64,000 nt of DNA, taken from assembly GCF_000002985.6 (NCBI RefSeq), contig NC_003282.8, positions 12,524,001-12,588,000 of the forward strand, read 5' to 3'. Numbering within the stretch: the first letter of the stretch is position 1; the number at the start of each line of letters is the position of its first letter. Both the position numbers and the translations under genes were made by a program. This DNA is from Caenorhabditis elegans. Lineage: Eukaryota; Nematoda; Chromadorea; Rhabditida; Rhabditidae. The notes under the pieces were generated by a model. That model searched no databases, had not been told where the DNA came from, and was given only the letters and a program-made list of their open reading frames with translations. Below, one piece after another: positions 48,226 through 59,054 of this stretch.

Positions 48226-49380
48226 TTTCAAAAATTTTCAAAATTGAAGCGAAAAAGTTGGTGGCCGAGTTGTTATTTATTCCCGGCCACATCGCAAAAA
48301 AAATCATAATTTACTCTGTTTTTGGAAAATTAGGTAAAAATTACTTTCAAAAACAGTAAACAATGGTTCAAAGTTGCATGTCCAGTTTTTCACTTCGTTC
48401 TTGTATACTCCCCCTGGTAAAATGTCTACTTCTATTTGTAAACTTGCTGATTTTTGAATCCTTAATAACTCAGTACCTGTAAGAGATACAAAAATATTGT
48501 CAACTATCAAAATAATCAAAATTGTCTCAAAAATATTTTGTCAGTTGACAATATTTTTCCAACTCCTATCCCAACGGAGTTATTCGTTCCATAAGAGATC
48601 ACATTTTCCACAGACCACACCCCAATTATTTCCAATAAATCAGAAAATAATCAAAGTCCATTATCACTGCTTATCCCGTTAGCCATGTTTCATAGAAGGG
48701 CTAAATGATAATGGATTCTTCTTTTTTCAACATTCTCCTTCTCCTTCTTGCCTGTCGGTTTCCTTTTCCGATCCAGAGAAGAAGGGGAAACTTGTCGATT
48801 AGCCAGTTCACAAATCAAGAAATACCGGTGGATTCGGAAATTTCTCTTTCTCGAGATTTTTGACATGCTTTCGGTTTGACCCTTCTATGTGTCATTTAAG
48901 TTTTTTTTTGTTTATTTTCGTTGGAACATTTTGAAAACTAGTGTAAATCTGTTATTATAAGTTTATTCGTTTATTTAAGTACATTTTCGGTCAGTGGGGT
49001 CTAAATAAAAGTTACATTTTTGTGTCCCACTAACTTTTTAACTTTTTTTTGAGAAATTTTCAAAACGTTTCATTAAACGCGGTAGTTTTTGGTCATTTTG
49101 GGCATAAAAAGGCAAAGTCTTCAATTTAGGTACTAGAGTTTTTAATATCAGTCCGTCATTTTAGTTTTTGATTTGTTTCCTTTTTTATTTTTAGTTTGTT
49201 CCTAAATTCTGAAAGGCTATATCACTATTGTTCTGGATTCTACCAATTAAACTTTGATATAATTTCTTAAAAAATAGTTTGCTCCTAGAAATTGTAAAGT
49301 CAAAACCCTTCTTTCTATCCTGTCTGCAACTTTCAATTTTTCAATAAAAACTAAACACAGATATTCTAGATCAATTCCAT
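48226..49380. other. Intergenic region with two short coding candidates
   Basis: Contains the candidate at 48705-48863. On the minus strand there is an exon-like frame (48476-48304) that begins after a CTCTTACAG acceptor and reads TELLRIQKSASLQIEVDI to a TGA stop. I find no upstream exon for it, so it is not called as a gene. AATAAA on the plus strand is near 49002. Confidence 0.4.
48705..48863 (+). CDS. Candidate 52-aa secreted peptide precursor
   Basis: ATG at 48705 (a second in-frame ATG at 48711), TGA at 48861-48863. The N-terminus MIMDSSFFNILLLLLACRFP is a good signal peptide, followed by FPIQ, a tribasic RRR and a 25-residue hydrophilic tail ending SEISLSRDF. AATAAA follows about 140 bases later. 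This is the size and form of a short secreted peptide precursor, but conservation is unknown and chance cannot be excluded. It lies 0.5 kb before the large secreted-protein gene. Confidence 0.4.
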   Translation: MIMDSSFFNILLLLLACRFPFPIQRRRGNLSISQFTNQEIPVDSEISLSRDF

Positions 49381-52300
49381 ATGCGAAGGCTTTTGATACA
49401 TCTAGTTGTCCTTCTAGTACTATTACTAGAAGGACACAATGTTCTAGGGTTTGCAAGTGCGCCAGGGACCTATCCAGAAGAAGAAACACGAGCTGGTAAT
49501 GATATGGAAGTGCCCAAAAATCCATATGAAAGCACATGGACCGGATATGATTTTTATTATGAAAAGGAGCCAAAGAAGGGTACGTTAGAAAAAATATGCA
49601 ATTTTTGAAATTTATTTTCCAAATTATTATCAATTTTTCCCTGTAAATGTTGGCCGAGTTTATCTTGCACTTTATATTACGTTTCATTTCCAGATTATCA
49701 TTTCTCGGCAGTCATGTAGCAAAATCAGAATAGCCTGTCAATAACTTCCTTCTAATTTTCAGTCCCACCCTCCGCAGGCAGCGGAAAAATGCCAGCGTTC
49801 CAGTCGATCGCGTCCATCTCAACAGACCGTGAATCTCCAGAAGACCCAGGAAATAGTGGTTATTTAGCGTCCGGAGCCGAATCTGGACCCAAGAAAACCA
49901 CGTCGAAACCTGCAACAACACCCACTCCAGAACCTACCACTACTCCCGTAGAAGAAGAAAAAGTAAAAGTGTCGCCGAGCAGTAGTACTAAAGGTTGGTG
50001 GAAAGTTGAGTTTTGTGGCCACGTAGAAATATCTCACCTATGCACCAGAACACCTAAATAGTGGTTTCACACACACGTGTTTTATAAAACTTCACTCCAG
50101 ATCCATCAAAGCTGCACAAAACCACCAAAACACCTGTCACTATCACAAATATAATATCAACCACCACTGCACCACCAGCGCCATCTAGAGCACCAGAAAA
50201 TGATCCGGAATCCGGATCCGACCAATCGGAGAGCACTGATAATTTGGATTTACTTTACGGCGGGGGAAGTTCTGCCACAGCCACCGGGGAGGATAAGAAA
50301 GGTATTTGGAATAGGAAAATATAATTGAGTATCTAGAGAATATGTAAAACTAACGTTCTAAATATTTAACATCTGAAAACAATTTTCTAGTAGTGTCACA
50401 TGTCACATTGTAGATTTTGTGTACTGCCTTTTTCAACTTTTGGAGTTCAAATAAAGATAGGTCTTCTGAATACATGTAGTGGCCATTGTCATCGACATAT
50501 AAGCGCAAAATAGCGCACAAGTGGACATATAAGCGCAAAATTCAAAGTTAGCCAGATTATCAAACTGTCTTTAAAACCAGCACGGCACTCTACCACTAAT
50601 AATCCCAACTTTTGCACAGACCCTCCCAAACTGCATGATCCACCTCCACCGCATCCATCTGCACCACAAAACCTTTTAACCCAATTGATTCAAAAGAAGA
50701 AGGATGCACCAAACAAAGGATCATCTGAGAAAAGTTCCAAATGGTCAGATGATCATGCTTCCGGGTATCCGGAGGGAAGTGCTCCTAGCGCTGAGCCATC
50801 TGAAAACCAGTATGAGCAAGATGGTTCTATTCCATCGTCGAATGACTACAAAGAGCTCACAGATGTACCAGGTACAAAGCCAAGCTCTTCAGCTTCACGT
50901 GGTTCAAATATGGCAGGTAACCCCACAGCACCGCTCACCACCACTCAGCACACTTTTGCACCAAACAGCACTGAAACATCAAGATCTTCTACTAGCAGAG
51001 GAAAGGCTCCTGGGACCGAACCTAAGTCTGAAGCTCGGTATAGCTCTCAGAATCCTTACTCAGACAACTCGAGCACCCAGAAGCCAGAATACGAATCTGG
51101 ATACCCAGCGGTGTCTGGAGCAAACTCAAGAGCCCAAATTCCTAATATCACGGACTACACTAAACCATCAGCAGTGTCAATTGAATACGCATCAAGCTCG
51201 AAGGAAAGGTCTGATCCTCCATTTTCAACACCCTTAACATCTAATTCACAACATGTACTTACACAGCCAAGGCCAAGGGATTATGAAGATGGCCCGCAGG
51301 AGACAACTCGGACAAAAGCTAGTGGCACAAAATCACCTAACTCACTCCAAGCACCTCAACAAACTGCAGCACATCTCATGAAAAATGCCAGAGCACCTGG
51401 TCCGGAGCCAAGTCTTCACAGCACTACCACTCACCACGTACAAACACCAATTATCACCATAGCACCCAAGTTTTCAGAACCATCACCATATGCAGAAAAT
51501 ATTATGCTTACACCAAAGCAGGCACCTGGCACCGAACCTCGGTCTAACTCTCAGAACCCTCAAACAGATCGGTTAGCCTCCCAATCAGGATATGAATCCG
51601 GCGGGCCTGGACGTCCACAAAATGTTTCAATAAGACACCGAGAGAATCCAAAGGGATCTGATGCAATTTCAAGAACCGCTATTACTCCTTCTAAGATTGA
51701 TTACTTTGCACCATCGTCACCAACAGGGCCAATTGGATATGAACGTCAAGTCCCGAGTTTCAAGGAAGGACCAGATCATCAATATACAAAATACTCCACG
51801 CTCAATTCACCACCTGCACCATCACCACAAGAGTCAAGCACAATCACTCACCATGTCTCCACATCACCCGACTTTTTAGAGCCATCATCAGAAAGTTCTG
51901 TGCTCTTACCGAAGCAAGCACCCGGCACCAATCCGAGCACGTCTAATAGTCCACCTGGATATTCTGAACTAATTGGCCCCTCTGGTCCCGGTAATGGTCT
52001 ACCTGAAGCACCCAGTCACGCCGCACAAAACATTCCCAGAGCACACACGTTTTCAGAGTCACAAGGGTACGAACCGATGGGAAACAATGGGCCAAGTATC
52101 TTTGAGGGTCCTGGAACAGAATCTGGATATTCTGAGCCTAAAGCTCTTAGTACTGCGTCACAAAAGACTAAACCAGATGACAAGCCATACGAAATACCAC
52201 GTAGCATTGAGCCCAGCAATTCGAAACCATATCCATCTGACAGTTCCTGGTCTGACCATGACAATGCTCCTGGCAGTGAGCCAAGCTACATCCCGGACGT

Positions 52301-54748
52301 TTTAGACTACGGAGCACGAGCCAATAATCACGCGGGCAAAATGATGAATATGTCACATGCCACGTCACCAAGCACCGGTTCACCATCTAACTCGAACAAT
52401 GCGATTTCCGCACGAGACCCATATGATCACTTTGGCACTATCACTGCACCATCTGACATTCCACGTGCCAATTCAAATTTTGAAGAATACCCGGACGATG
52501 GAGGATATGACGGGACGAATGATGTGGCAATTGTGCCTTTGAGGTGATTTTTTGTGGGAAATCGAGTCCTCGATGCATCATGTTTAATCTTGCTCGAAAC
52601 GCATATATCTCGGAAACTACGAGAGCTATCAAAAAGTTGTCAACTAACAAAATGTATAAAAAAGTTTGGCGAACAATTTGTCAGTTAATAACTTTTTATA
52701 GACTTAATAGTTTTGGAGAAAAATCAAGATACAATTAGGCACACACTTTTCAGAACACAGCACGGCACAAATCCTTCCACCATCACTACCACGAACACTC
52801 AAGTGAGAGCACAAATTTCAGAAATTGATCGGATTGCTGGTAAATAATATCGATATTCCAAAAATTTTTGGAAGAAAAATATGAATCTTACATTATTTCA
52901 GAATCTTTCGAGAACTCGGCGCGGGAACCTGTGGAGTATGAACAGCGAATTACTAGTGAATCATCGAAGGGAATTACAGCTGTAACCGGAAAAGATTTTA
53001 TGGTTTTATTTTAAAATTTCAGCCGATTTTTTTGAAATATAATAAAAATTAAACATTACAGAAGAAGCTTGGAAGAAAGTCGCCAACATGTTGCTCATGT
53101 TGTGACGAGAAGCAGTCTGTGAGCAGAAATATTGAGACACAGGTTTAAAAAAAAGCAGCACTGTTTTAAACTTAATAATTTCTAGGCTGACCCATTGCAT
53201 GTTCAACACGCAGTCGACCCATCACGGCAGTTAGGTACGTAAGTTTCCTCAAGACTCCCCCGTTGGTCACAAAAATAGGTTCGAATCCTGCCGTGGTCGA
53301 AACTTTTTTTTGCAGTCGAATCCGAGCCAGTGCAGAACTTTGTCCCTCTCCAGAACACCGTTGGAGGGAACGCCTATATTCAGCCACAACCAGTCGCTCA
53401 ACAACAGTAAGTCTTTGTTTTAAATGGAAATATGTCACTTTTTTTCCAGAACCATCTACCAACAACCTTTCCAGCAATACCAACCACAGTACCCACAATC
53501 TTATCAGCAACCATCCTGCGGGTGCCAGCCACAGCCTCAAAACTGTTGTGCTCCACCTGCTCCTTGCTGTCTCCGTAAGTGACATAAATAATCCGTACAA
53601 TTCATTCTTAGAACTATCTTTGTTCAGCAACAATTCCATGTTGTCCACCAATACCTTGCTGCCCGCAACCGAAGATTTGCTGTCAGCCAGCGCCAGTCTG
53701 TCTCCCTCCACCAACTTGTTGCTCGATTAACTTTAAACTTCCGACTATTCCAATCTGTGGTAGAGCCTGCCCATCGTGTCCATGTCGACGGAGAATGCAC
53801 AAATCACGTCGTCTCAAGCGTCACTCAATTAACTCGAACTGTCATCAGTGCTCTTCTGCCGGTGAGCCATGGAGATCTGTGTTGCATCACCGAGAGAAAC
53901 GTGCAGCTCCGGGATGCACTTCCGGTTTTTCGACGATGGTATGACGTTTCAGAGTGAATGGATAGAACTAAAACTCCACTTTTCAGAGTCAAAATTCGTG
54001 TGGCACATGTGGAGCGTCAAATCTCAGATCGCCACGTGTCAAGCGTATGGGATGTCTGCCGTGTCTGGGAAGAAAGAAGCGAGATACCGATGAGAATTCT
54101 CATATTAGAGTGAAGAGAATGGTGAGTACTGCGAGCTCACAAAAAATCAATTATCAATTTTCTTACAGGGATGTCTTCCATGCCTGGGTCGTAAGAAACG
54201 CAGTACCCTATCACAATCGGGATGTTCTCAATGTAATAGTATGGGTCATTTGTTCAATCGCTACAAGAGGAGTCTATTTGGAGGATGTTCGCCGTGTGCA
54301 CCACAGGTATGAGATTCACGCCTCCCCCAACTTGACTCGAAAAATGCCTCCAATTAAATGCTAGGTGGAATTCAAATTTAGAAAGTACAATGTAAATAAG
54401 TAGCTAACAATAAGATTATAACTTTTGAATAACTTGAAAATCAGTTATGACAAAATGTATACGAAGTTCCGAGTTCCCATGTTACGCCTTGGCCAGGTGA
54501 AACTCAACATTGTAATACGAAAACCAACTCTCAAATCTTGACACTTTTCAGCAACCCTGCGGATGTGGCCGTAAGAAGCGATCGGTCACCATGAAGCTCG
54601 TCAAGAGAGCTCCGATGCAGTGTGACTCCACATGTTGCGACTTTTCAAGGTGAGCACATCTAAGTATTGACTGTAGTGTAACTAACATTTCCTATATTTC
54701 AGATGTCCATATCGCCAGAAGAAAGAAGCGCTGGTGCCGTTTATGTAG
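49381..54748 (+). CDS. Large secreted protein: mucin-like region plus dibasic-flanked Cys peptides, 1264 aa
   Basis: Fifteen exons: 49381-49579, 49763-49993, 50101-50301, 50620-52543, 52754-52839, 52902-52981, 53062-53142, 53186-53234, 53316-53406, 53450-53574, 53628-53938, 53987-54121, 54169-54306, 54552-54649, 54703-54748, all in frame. A signal peptide (MRRLLIHLVVLLVLLLEG) is followed by about 840 Ser/Pro/Thr-rich residues with recurring APGTEP-type motifs. Then come a Gln/Pro-rich part and a C-terminus rich in CC and CxxC. In the last 190 residues Cys segments alternate with KR, REKR and RKKR sites. The block RVKRMGCLPCLGRKKR occurs twice. I infer a processed matrix or peptide precursor; the family is not recognised (K08E7.5 by memory of the clone). 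A donor inside exon 11 (53862) may allow an alternative form. AATAAA at 54853. Confidence 0.85.
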
Positions 54749-55054
54749 AGCTCACAGATGATAAGATCACATCGACGGGTTGTACATACCTCATAGAATC
54801 ATCATATTGACTGCTTATTTCTCAGAGTGTTTTTGAAACATATTATTAATACAATAAATTGCAATAGTTCATTTTTGAAAATCTAACAAAAAAGTAGTAA
54901 GATTAGAAGGACAGAAAAGGAACCGGGTCACCCGAAATTGATGGGATTATGGGCCGGAATGATTGTGTGTGTGAAATTGGAATTATTCAAGGAAGACAAC
55001 TAGAGATCGCAAGTGATTGTTTAAAAAAATATAAATAAGAAAAAATCTAAAAAG
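54749..55054. other. Gap between two convergent genes
   Basis: 306 bases holding the 3' UTR of the large secreted-protein gene (AATAAA at 54853-54858, followed by TTGCAATAG) and the 3' end of the Myb/SANT-like gene. Nothing else seen. Confidence 0.6.
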
Positions 55055-57128
55055 TTATGGACTATGGCTTTTCAAAAACCCATTAATTTTCATGTTCAGA
55101 AATTCGTTTGGACTACTCGACGATGCTATTTCAGACGCTAGAGATTGATGTTGTTGTTGATCATCGTAGAGTTGGAGCTGGCGTTGATAACTGGCAATTT
55201 CCAGACGGAGAGCCTGAAATTAATATCAATTGTGATCTGAAACAGGGGTGGGCTGCAAACGATTTTTCCGGCAAATCGGCAAATTTCCGGAATTGAAAAC
55301 TTCTGGCAAATCGACAAGTTGCCGGAATTGAAAACTTTTGGCAAATCGACAAGTTGCCGGAATTGAAAACTTTTGGCAAATCGACAAGTTGCCGGAATTG
55401 CAAAACTTTTGGCAACTCGGCAAGTTGCCGGAATTGCAAAACTTTTAGCAAATCGGCAAGTTGCCGGAATTGAAAACTTTTGGCAACTCGGCATATTGCC
55501 TGCATTGAAAACTTTTGGCAAATCGGCAAGTTGCCGGAATTGAAAACTTTTGGAAAATCGACAACCCAGCAAATTACCGATTTGCCGAAACTTTCCGGCA
55601 TATTGTGGCTTTGTACATTTCTTTTGGAAATTACAGAACTTCAATTTTTTCAATTTTTTCCAAGTGCGAAATTGTACGCATTCTATGTTCCAACATCTAT
55701 TTTAAAAGTATGCAAATTCTATGAAAATATCTAGAAATATCGGGAAAAAAATTTCAAAAAGGCACAGTTTTAAGTGTTTCCGTCTTATAAAAAGTCCCTC
55801 CAAAAACTTCCGACAAATTGATGTTCGGCAAACGGAAAATCGGCAATATGCCGAAAATCAAAATTACCGGCAAATCGGCAGTTGGCCGATTTTTTTAGTA
55901 TGTTTTATTCACTATTACAATACATAGTTTTAATATTAAAATTTTCTTCAAAATTATCAGAAATTTTTGCTTCAGCTTTGAAAGCTGAGACTTAAATTGA
56001 CAACACATTTTGCTCACTTTTTTCATAATGTAATTGTGTTTTTTTTCAAACTTCAATAACTATGAAACAAGAACTTTGAAGATAAATAACTCTTATAAAT
56101 TCATGATTTACTTTTTCTTGCTCTACGGAATACTCACCTGTTGCTTCAAATGCTCCGTATGCAACTTGGCATCCGCTAACCTCAACTTCTTCTCAATAAG
56201 CAAAGTTTCCGGACTAACATCTCTTTTTTCTCGTTCCTCCTGCTCATCATTACCATTTCCTTCTTCTTTCTCTCTTTCTTGTTTCAACTCTCGCTGCTTC
56301 ATATCCAAATGCAACTGTAACTGATGCAATTGCATTTCAGTCCTTTGTAATTTCAGCCTCTTCGCTTTCGGACCATAAGTGGCTTCCATGATGTCCGACG
56401 CCGAGTCTGCATCGTCGGCTTTTGTGTCCTGTTCGCTCATCATGATTTCCGCCAGGCCGGACATCCAATCGGGTACTGGCCCACGGGAACGTCGTTTTGG
56501 CTCGGCCCAACTAAATTCAGCATAACGTTCGAGTTCTTGTCCCGCATTCATGTTGGTGATACCCAGTTTGTGGGCATGCTTTCGAGAGAATTTTCTGAAA
56601 TTAAACGAATGATATTGAGCTGCTTTGAAAAATGGAAAAAAGGAAAATAAATTTTTACTTGACCCATACCTCATATCCCTAATCCGTTGCTTAATCTGTG
56701 CAGGCGTCCGTTCTGCAAATCCCATCGACGTTATTTCAGTGGCCCATTCTCTTGCCAAGGTATCCTTAAAACTTTGAAAAAAGTTTTTTCGAGCCTAGAA
56801 TGTCTACCTACCATCGGAACTTCCTCATTCCTTTGCCCTGATGGTCGTGTTGAGTGGTATTCTTCACGTCTTCCAGAGTATAGTTCGTATAGCTTCATAT
56901 TTTCGGCTTCTGAAATTTAGTTTTTTTAATTGAAAATTTATCGCAAAAGCTATTTCTTTATTCTATCGAAGATTAAAATTGATTCCTACCATTAAACCCG
57001 ATAGTCTTCGGTTTATCTTCGGGAAGCTGATTTTGCAGCGCAAACTGTGCTCGTAGTATGTGACCGATGGATGATTGTGGAGTGATCGGAGTGTCGACTA
57101 GCGTTTTTCGAGACATTCGTGATGACAT
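55055..57128 (-). CDS. Myb/SANT-like DNA-binding and coiled-coil protein, 5 exons, 315 aa
   Basis: Exons 57128-56990, 56909-56812, 56764-56670, 56594-56138 and 55213-55055. Residues about 48-120 resemble the Myb/SANT-like domain of transposon-derived and nuclear factors: NMKLYELYSGRREEY, then REWATEITSMGFAERTPAQI and KQRIRDMRRKFSRK, where ERTPxQIKxRxRDM is the recognition-helix region. The second half is a long Gln/Glu/Arg coiled coil (LQLHLDMKQRELKQEREKEE) that continues into the last exon (ALRLEIASYQRQLQLYDD). It is probably a nuclear DNA-binding protein. The exon 2/3 intron is only 47 bases with a non-standard TTTTAAG acceptor, the weakest point of the model. The last intron holds a minisatellite. 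The start codon could lie further upstream. Confidence 0.78.
55270..55575 (+). repeat. 35-bp minisatellite, about 8 units, with decayed flank
   Basis: Tandem units close to GGCAAATCGGCAAGTTGCCG followed by GAATTGAAAACTTTT. Starts at 55270 and 55305 give a 35-base period; variants have CGACAAG or an extra A. Each unit contains an inverted CGGCAA/TTGCCG pair, so units can form small hairpins. Related words continue to about 55880 (CGGCAAATCGGCAGTTGGCC). It lies in the last intron of the Myb/SANT-like gene. Confidence 0.9.
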
Positions 57129-58770
57129 AGTGGGTTAGTTTCACCTGGAAGCATTCGTTTTGCAGTAGGAGACATGGTGTAGAGTAGGAAGTAATGAATG
57201 AAGAGTGTTGAGAACAGCGGTGTGCGGCGAATCTCAAAATTTACTCGGCAAATTTACCGTGCTTCACAAACGAAACATTTTATGTGTTTTGGAGCACGAA
57301 AACGACTGAATTACTGAATACTGAACACACAACTGGGTTCTGAACAAGTTCCTAGTCGTGTAACTTTTTAAACATCAAAATCACTCAATTTTGTGTGTTT
57401 GAAACAAAAAATCATTTTCTAGTATTCATATAATCAGTAACGGTTGTTAAATTCTTTGTTGCTCTTTTTTTGAAGGCACACCGGGCGAGAAGCGGTAGGT
57501 GATCCGCTCTTTGTACAATGTTTAACATTCAAATTTTTTCTGAACTTTAGTCTTATATGGTTAAATTTTGTTTCAAGCTTTACATTCACATAGTTGAAAA
57601 AAGATTCATCAATCTTTTCTCCGATTTTGAAAAGTTAGTGATGTGGAAAGTGTGGCTCTGGAAATGACTAGGACTAATTCGATTATGCAGAGTTTTTTTT
57701 TCTTCGTAAAGTTAAAATTGAAAAAAAAACAATTTTTGTTTTTTGTAACTTTCGATCAAACAATACTTTTCAGAAAAAAAAAGTTTTACCAAAAAATCAT
57801 ATTTTTGAATTTTTAAAATTTATTTGAAATACATAGATCTACGACGAATAAAAACAATTTGACAGTTTGTTTTAAATTTTAAGTTGTTATGCCAAAATGC
57901 CGAAAATAAACGGCTAGGCATGAAACAGGAACAAACGCCTGAACAGGAACATGCCTGAATATCATTATAACCACCTAGATTTTGTTCATTTTTTTTGCTG
58001 ACCACAGTTTTTCTCCAATGGGAAAGTTTGTAATAATAAAATTAATGCAATACAAGAAATTCGAGTCCTCTATAAAATTGAGAATTACGTGAAGGGGGAG
58101 GCAAAAGCTTGACGGGAATGAGAGGCATTTGGGGGGCACAGGAGACAAGAAGTGATGATGACTAGTATAAACATAGACACAGCCCCCAAACAGCCAGCAG
58201 ATGTCTCTCTCTCTCTCTTTCTCCCTCTCTTGTGTCCCCGGGAAGGAAATATACGGACTCTGGCGGGTGGAAAAGCATGAATGTGTGCAAGGCGAAGAGA
58301 GAATGGAATTCGACGCAGATGGCATGGGCTCCCTGCTTCTCTAAAATCTCTTTTTTCTCGGTCTGGACAACTATTTTTGGGGTTTGTGCAGCGGGATTTT
58401 GTAGAATTACGAGTACTGCCACGTGGCTGCACAATTTCGAAAATGTTCCTTTAAAGGCGCATTTTTTTCAAAATTGGATCCACCTAAAATATCAAAAGGT
58501 CTTACAACTCTGTGTGAAAACAACTTTCACGTAAGGCTGCTGGCAAAGACGCTTTGTCAAATGTTGACCTTAATTTCTCTTGATCAATAGACCAACTTAA
58601 AATTTTTCAAAATTTCTTTCTTTAGATTTTTTCCAACATTTTTGTTTACTAGGAATATAATTACACCCTCGCAAGTTAATCTATAATTTTAGTGCGTCAA
58701 TTTTCATGTCCTGATTTTATGTCACGCATTTTGATCACCTAAAAACTATTGGCGTTAGATATTTCACCAG

Positions 58771-58916
58771 GTCAAGGCGTCGTGAAATATCTGCATCTCC
58801 AGACACCGAACACCGTGAAAACAACTTGCACACTTGAGAGCCGACGCCTCGAACTGGAGAAATATTTGCTCGCAATCAATGCCAATGTTCATGAGAAGGC
58901 TTTGAAGGACCTTGAG
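58771..58916 (+). pseudogene. Orphan 48-codon exon-like sequence
   Basis: Bounded by a TTTCACCAG acceptor and a GAG/GTATTT donor, open only in one frame, with non-AT-rich codons: VKYLHLQTPNTVKTTC, then ESRRLELEKYLLAINA and EKALKDLE. It looks like a real internal exon of a helical protein. I find no matching 5' or 3' exons nearby in a consistent frame, so it may be a remnant of a duplicated gene or part of a transcript I cannot assemble. Confidence 0.35.
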
Positions 58917-58961
58917 GTATTTTGGTATTTTCACAAATCTAAAAATATGACTTAGTCCAAT

Positions 58962-59054
58962 ACGACTTAAGCTTCTGACACAAATACTGACTTAAGCTTC
59001 TGACACAAATACGACTTAAGCTTCTGACACAAATACGACTTAAGCTTCTGACAA
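58962..59054 (+). repeat. 24-bp tandem repeat, about 4 units
   Basis: Units of ACGACTTAAGCTTCTGACAC followed by AAAT, nearly identical (one has ACTGACTTAAG). Each unit holds an AAGCTT palindrome. Noncoding. Confidence 0.9.

Noticed and set aside
48304-48476. Exon-like minus-strand frame after a CTCTTACAG site
   Set aside because: No start or upstream exon found in a consistent frame. Kept only as a remark in the intergenic entry.
49247-49687. 146-codon minus-strand frame opposite exon 1 of the large secreted-protein gene
   Set aside because: It is the mirror of a real coding exon, rich in Leu/Phe from the antisense of the signal peptide, and extends into intron sequence without splice sites.
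50704-51237. 177-codon plus-strand frame in a second register of the long exon
   Set aside because: It lies inside the 1.9 kb Ser/Pro/Thr-rich exon; composition is simply the shifted reading of its repeats.
53225-53300. tRNA-like sequence with a B-box match (GGTTCGAATCC) in an intron of the large secreted-protein gene
   Set aside because: The T-arm 5' strand and the 7-bp acceptor stem do not pair without a four-base bulge, and the D and anticodon arms are not recognisable. At best it is a degraded tRNA-like relic.
53172-53714. 180-codon minus-strand frame
   Set aside because: It is antisense to several real exons and their introns; no independent coding evidence.
55138-55653. 171- and 146-codon minus-strand frames with repeated NLPICQKFSIPATC-like units
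   Set aside because: These are translations of the 35-bp minisatellite (the unit is not a multiple of three, but the frames stay open by chance). They lie in an intron.
57975-58534. Overlapping 90-116 codon frames
   Set aside because: They depend on a CT/GA microsatellite and show no codon bias or splice structure.
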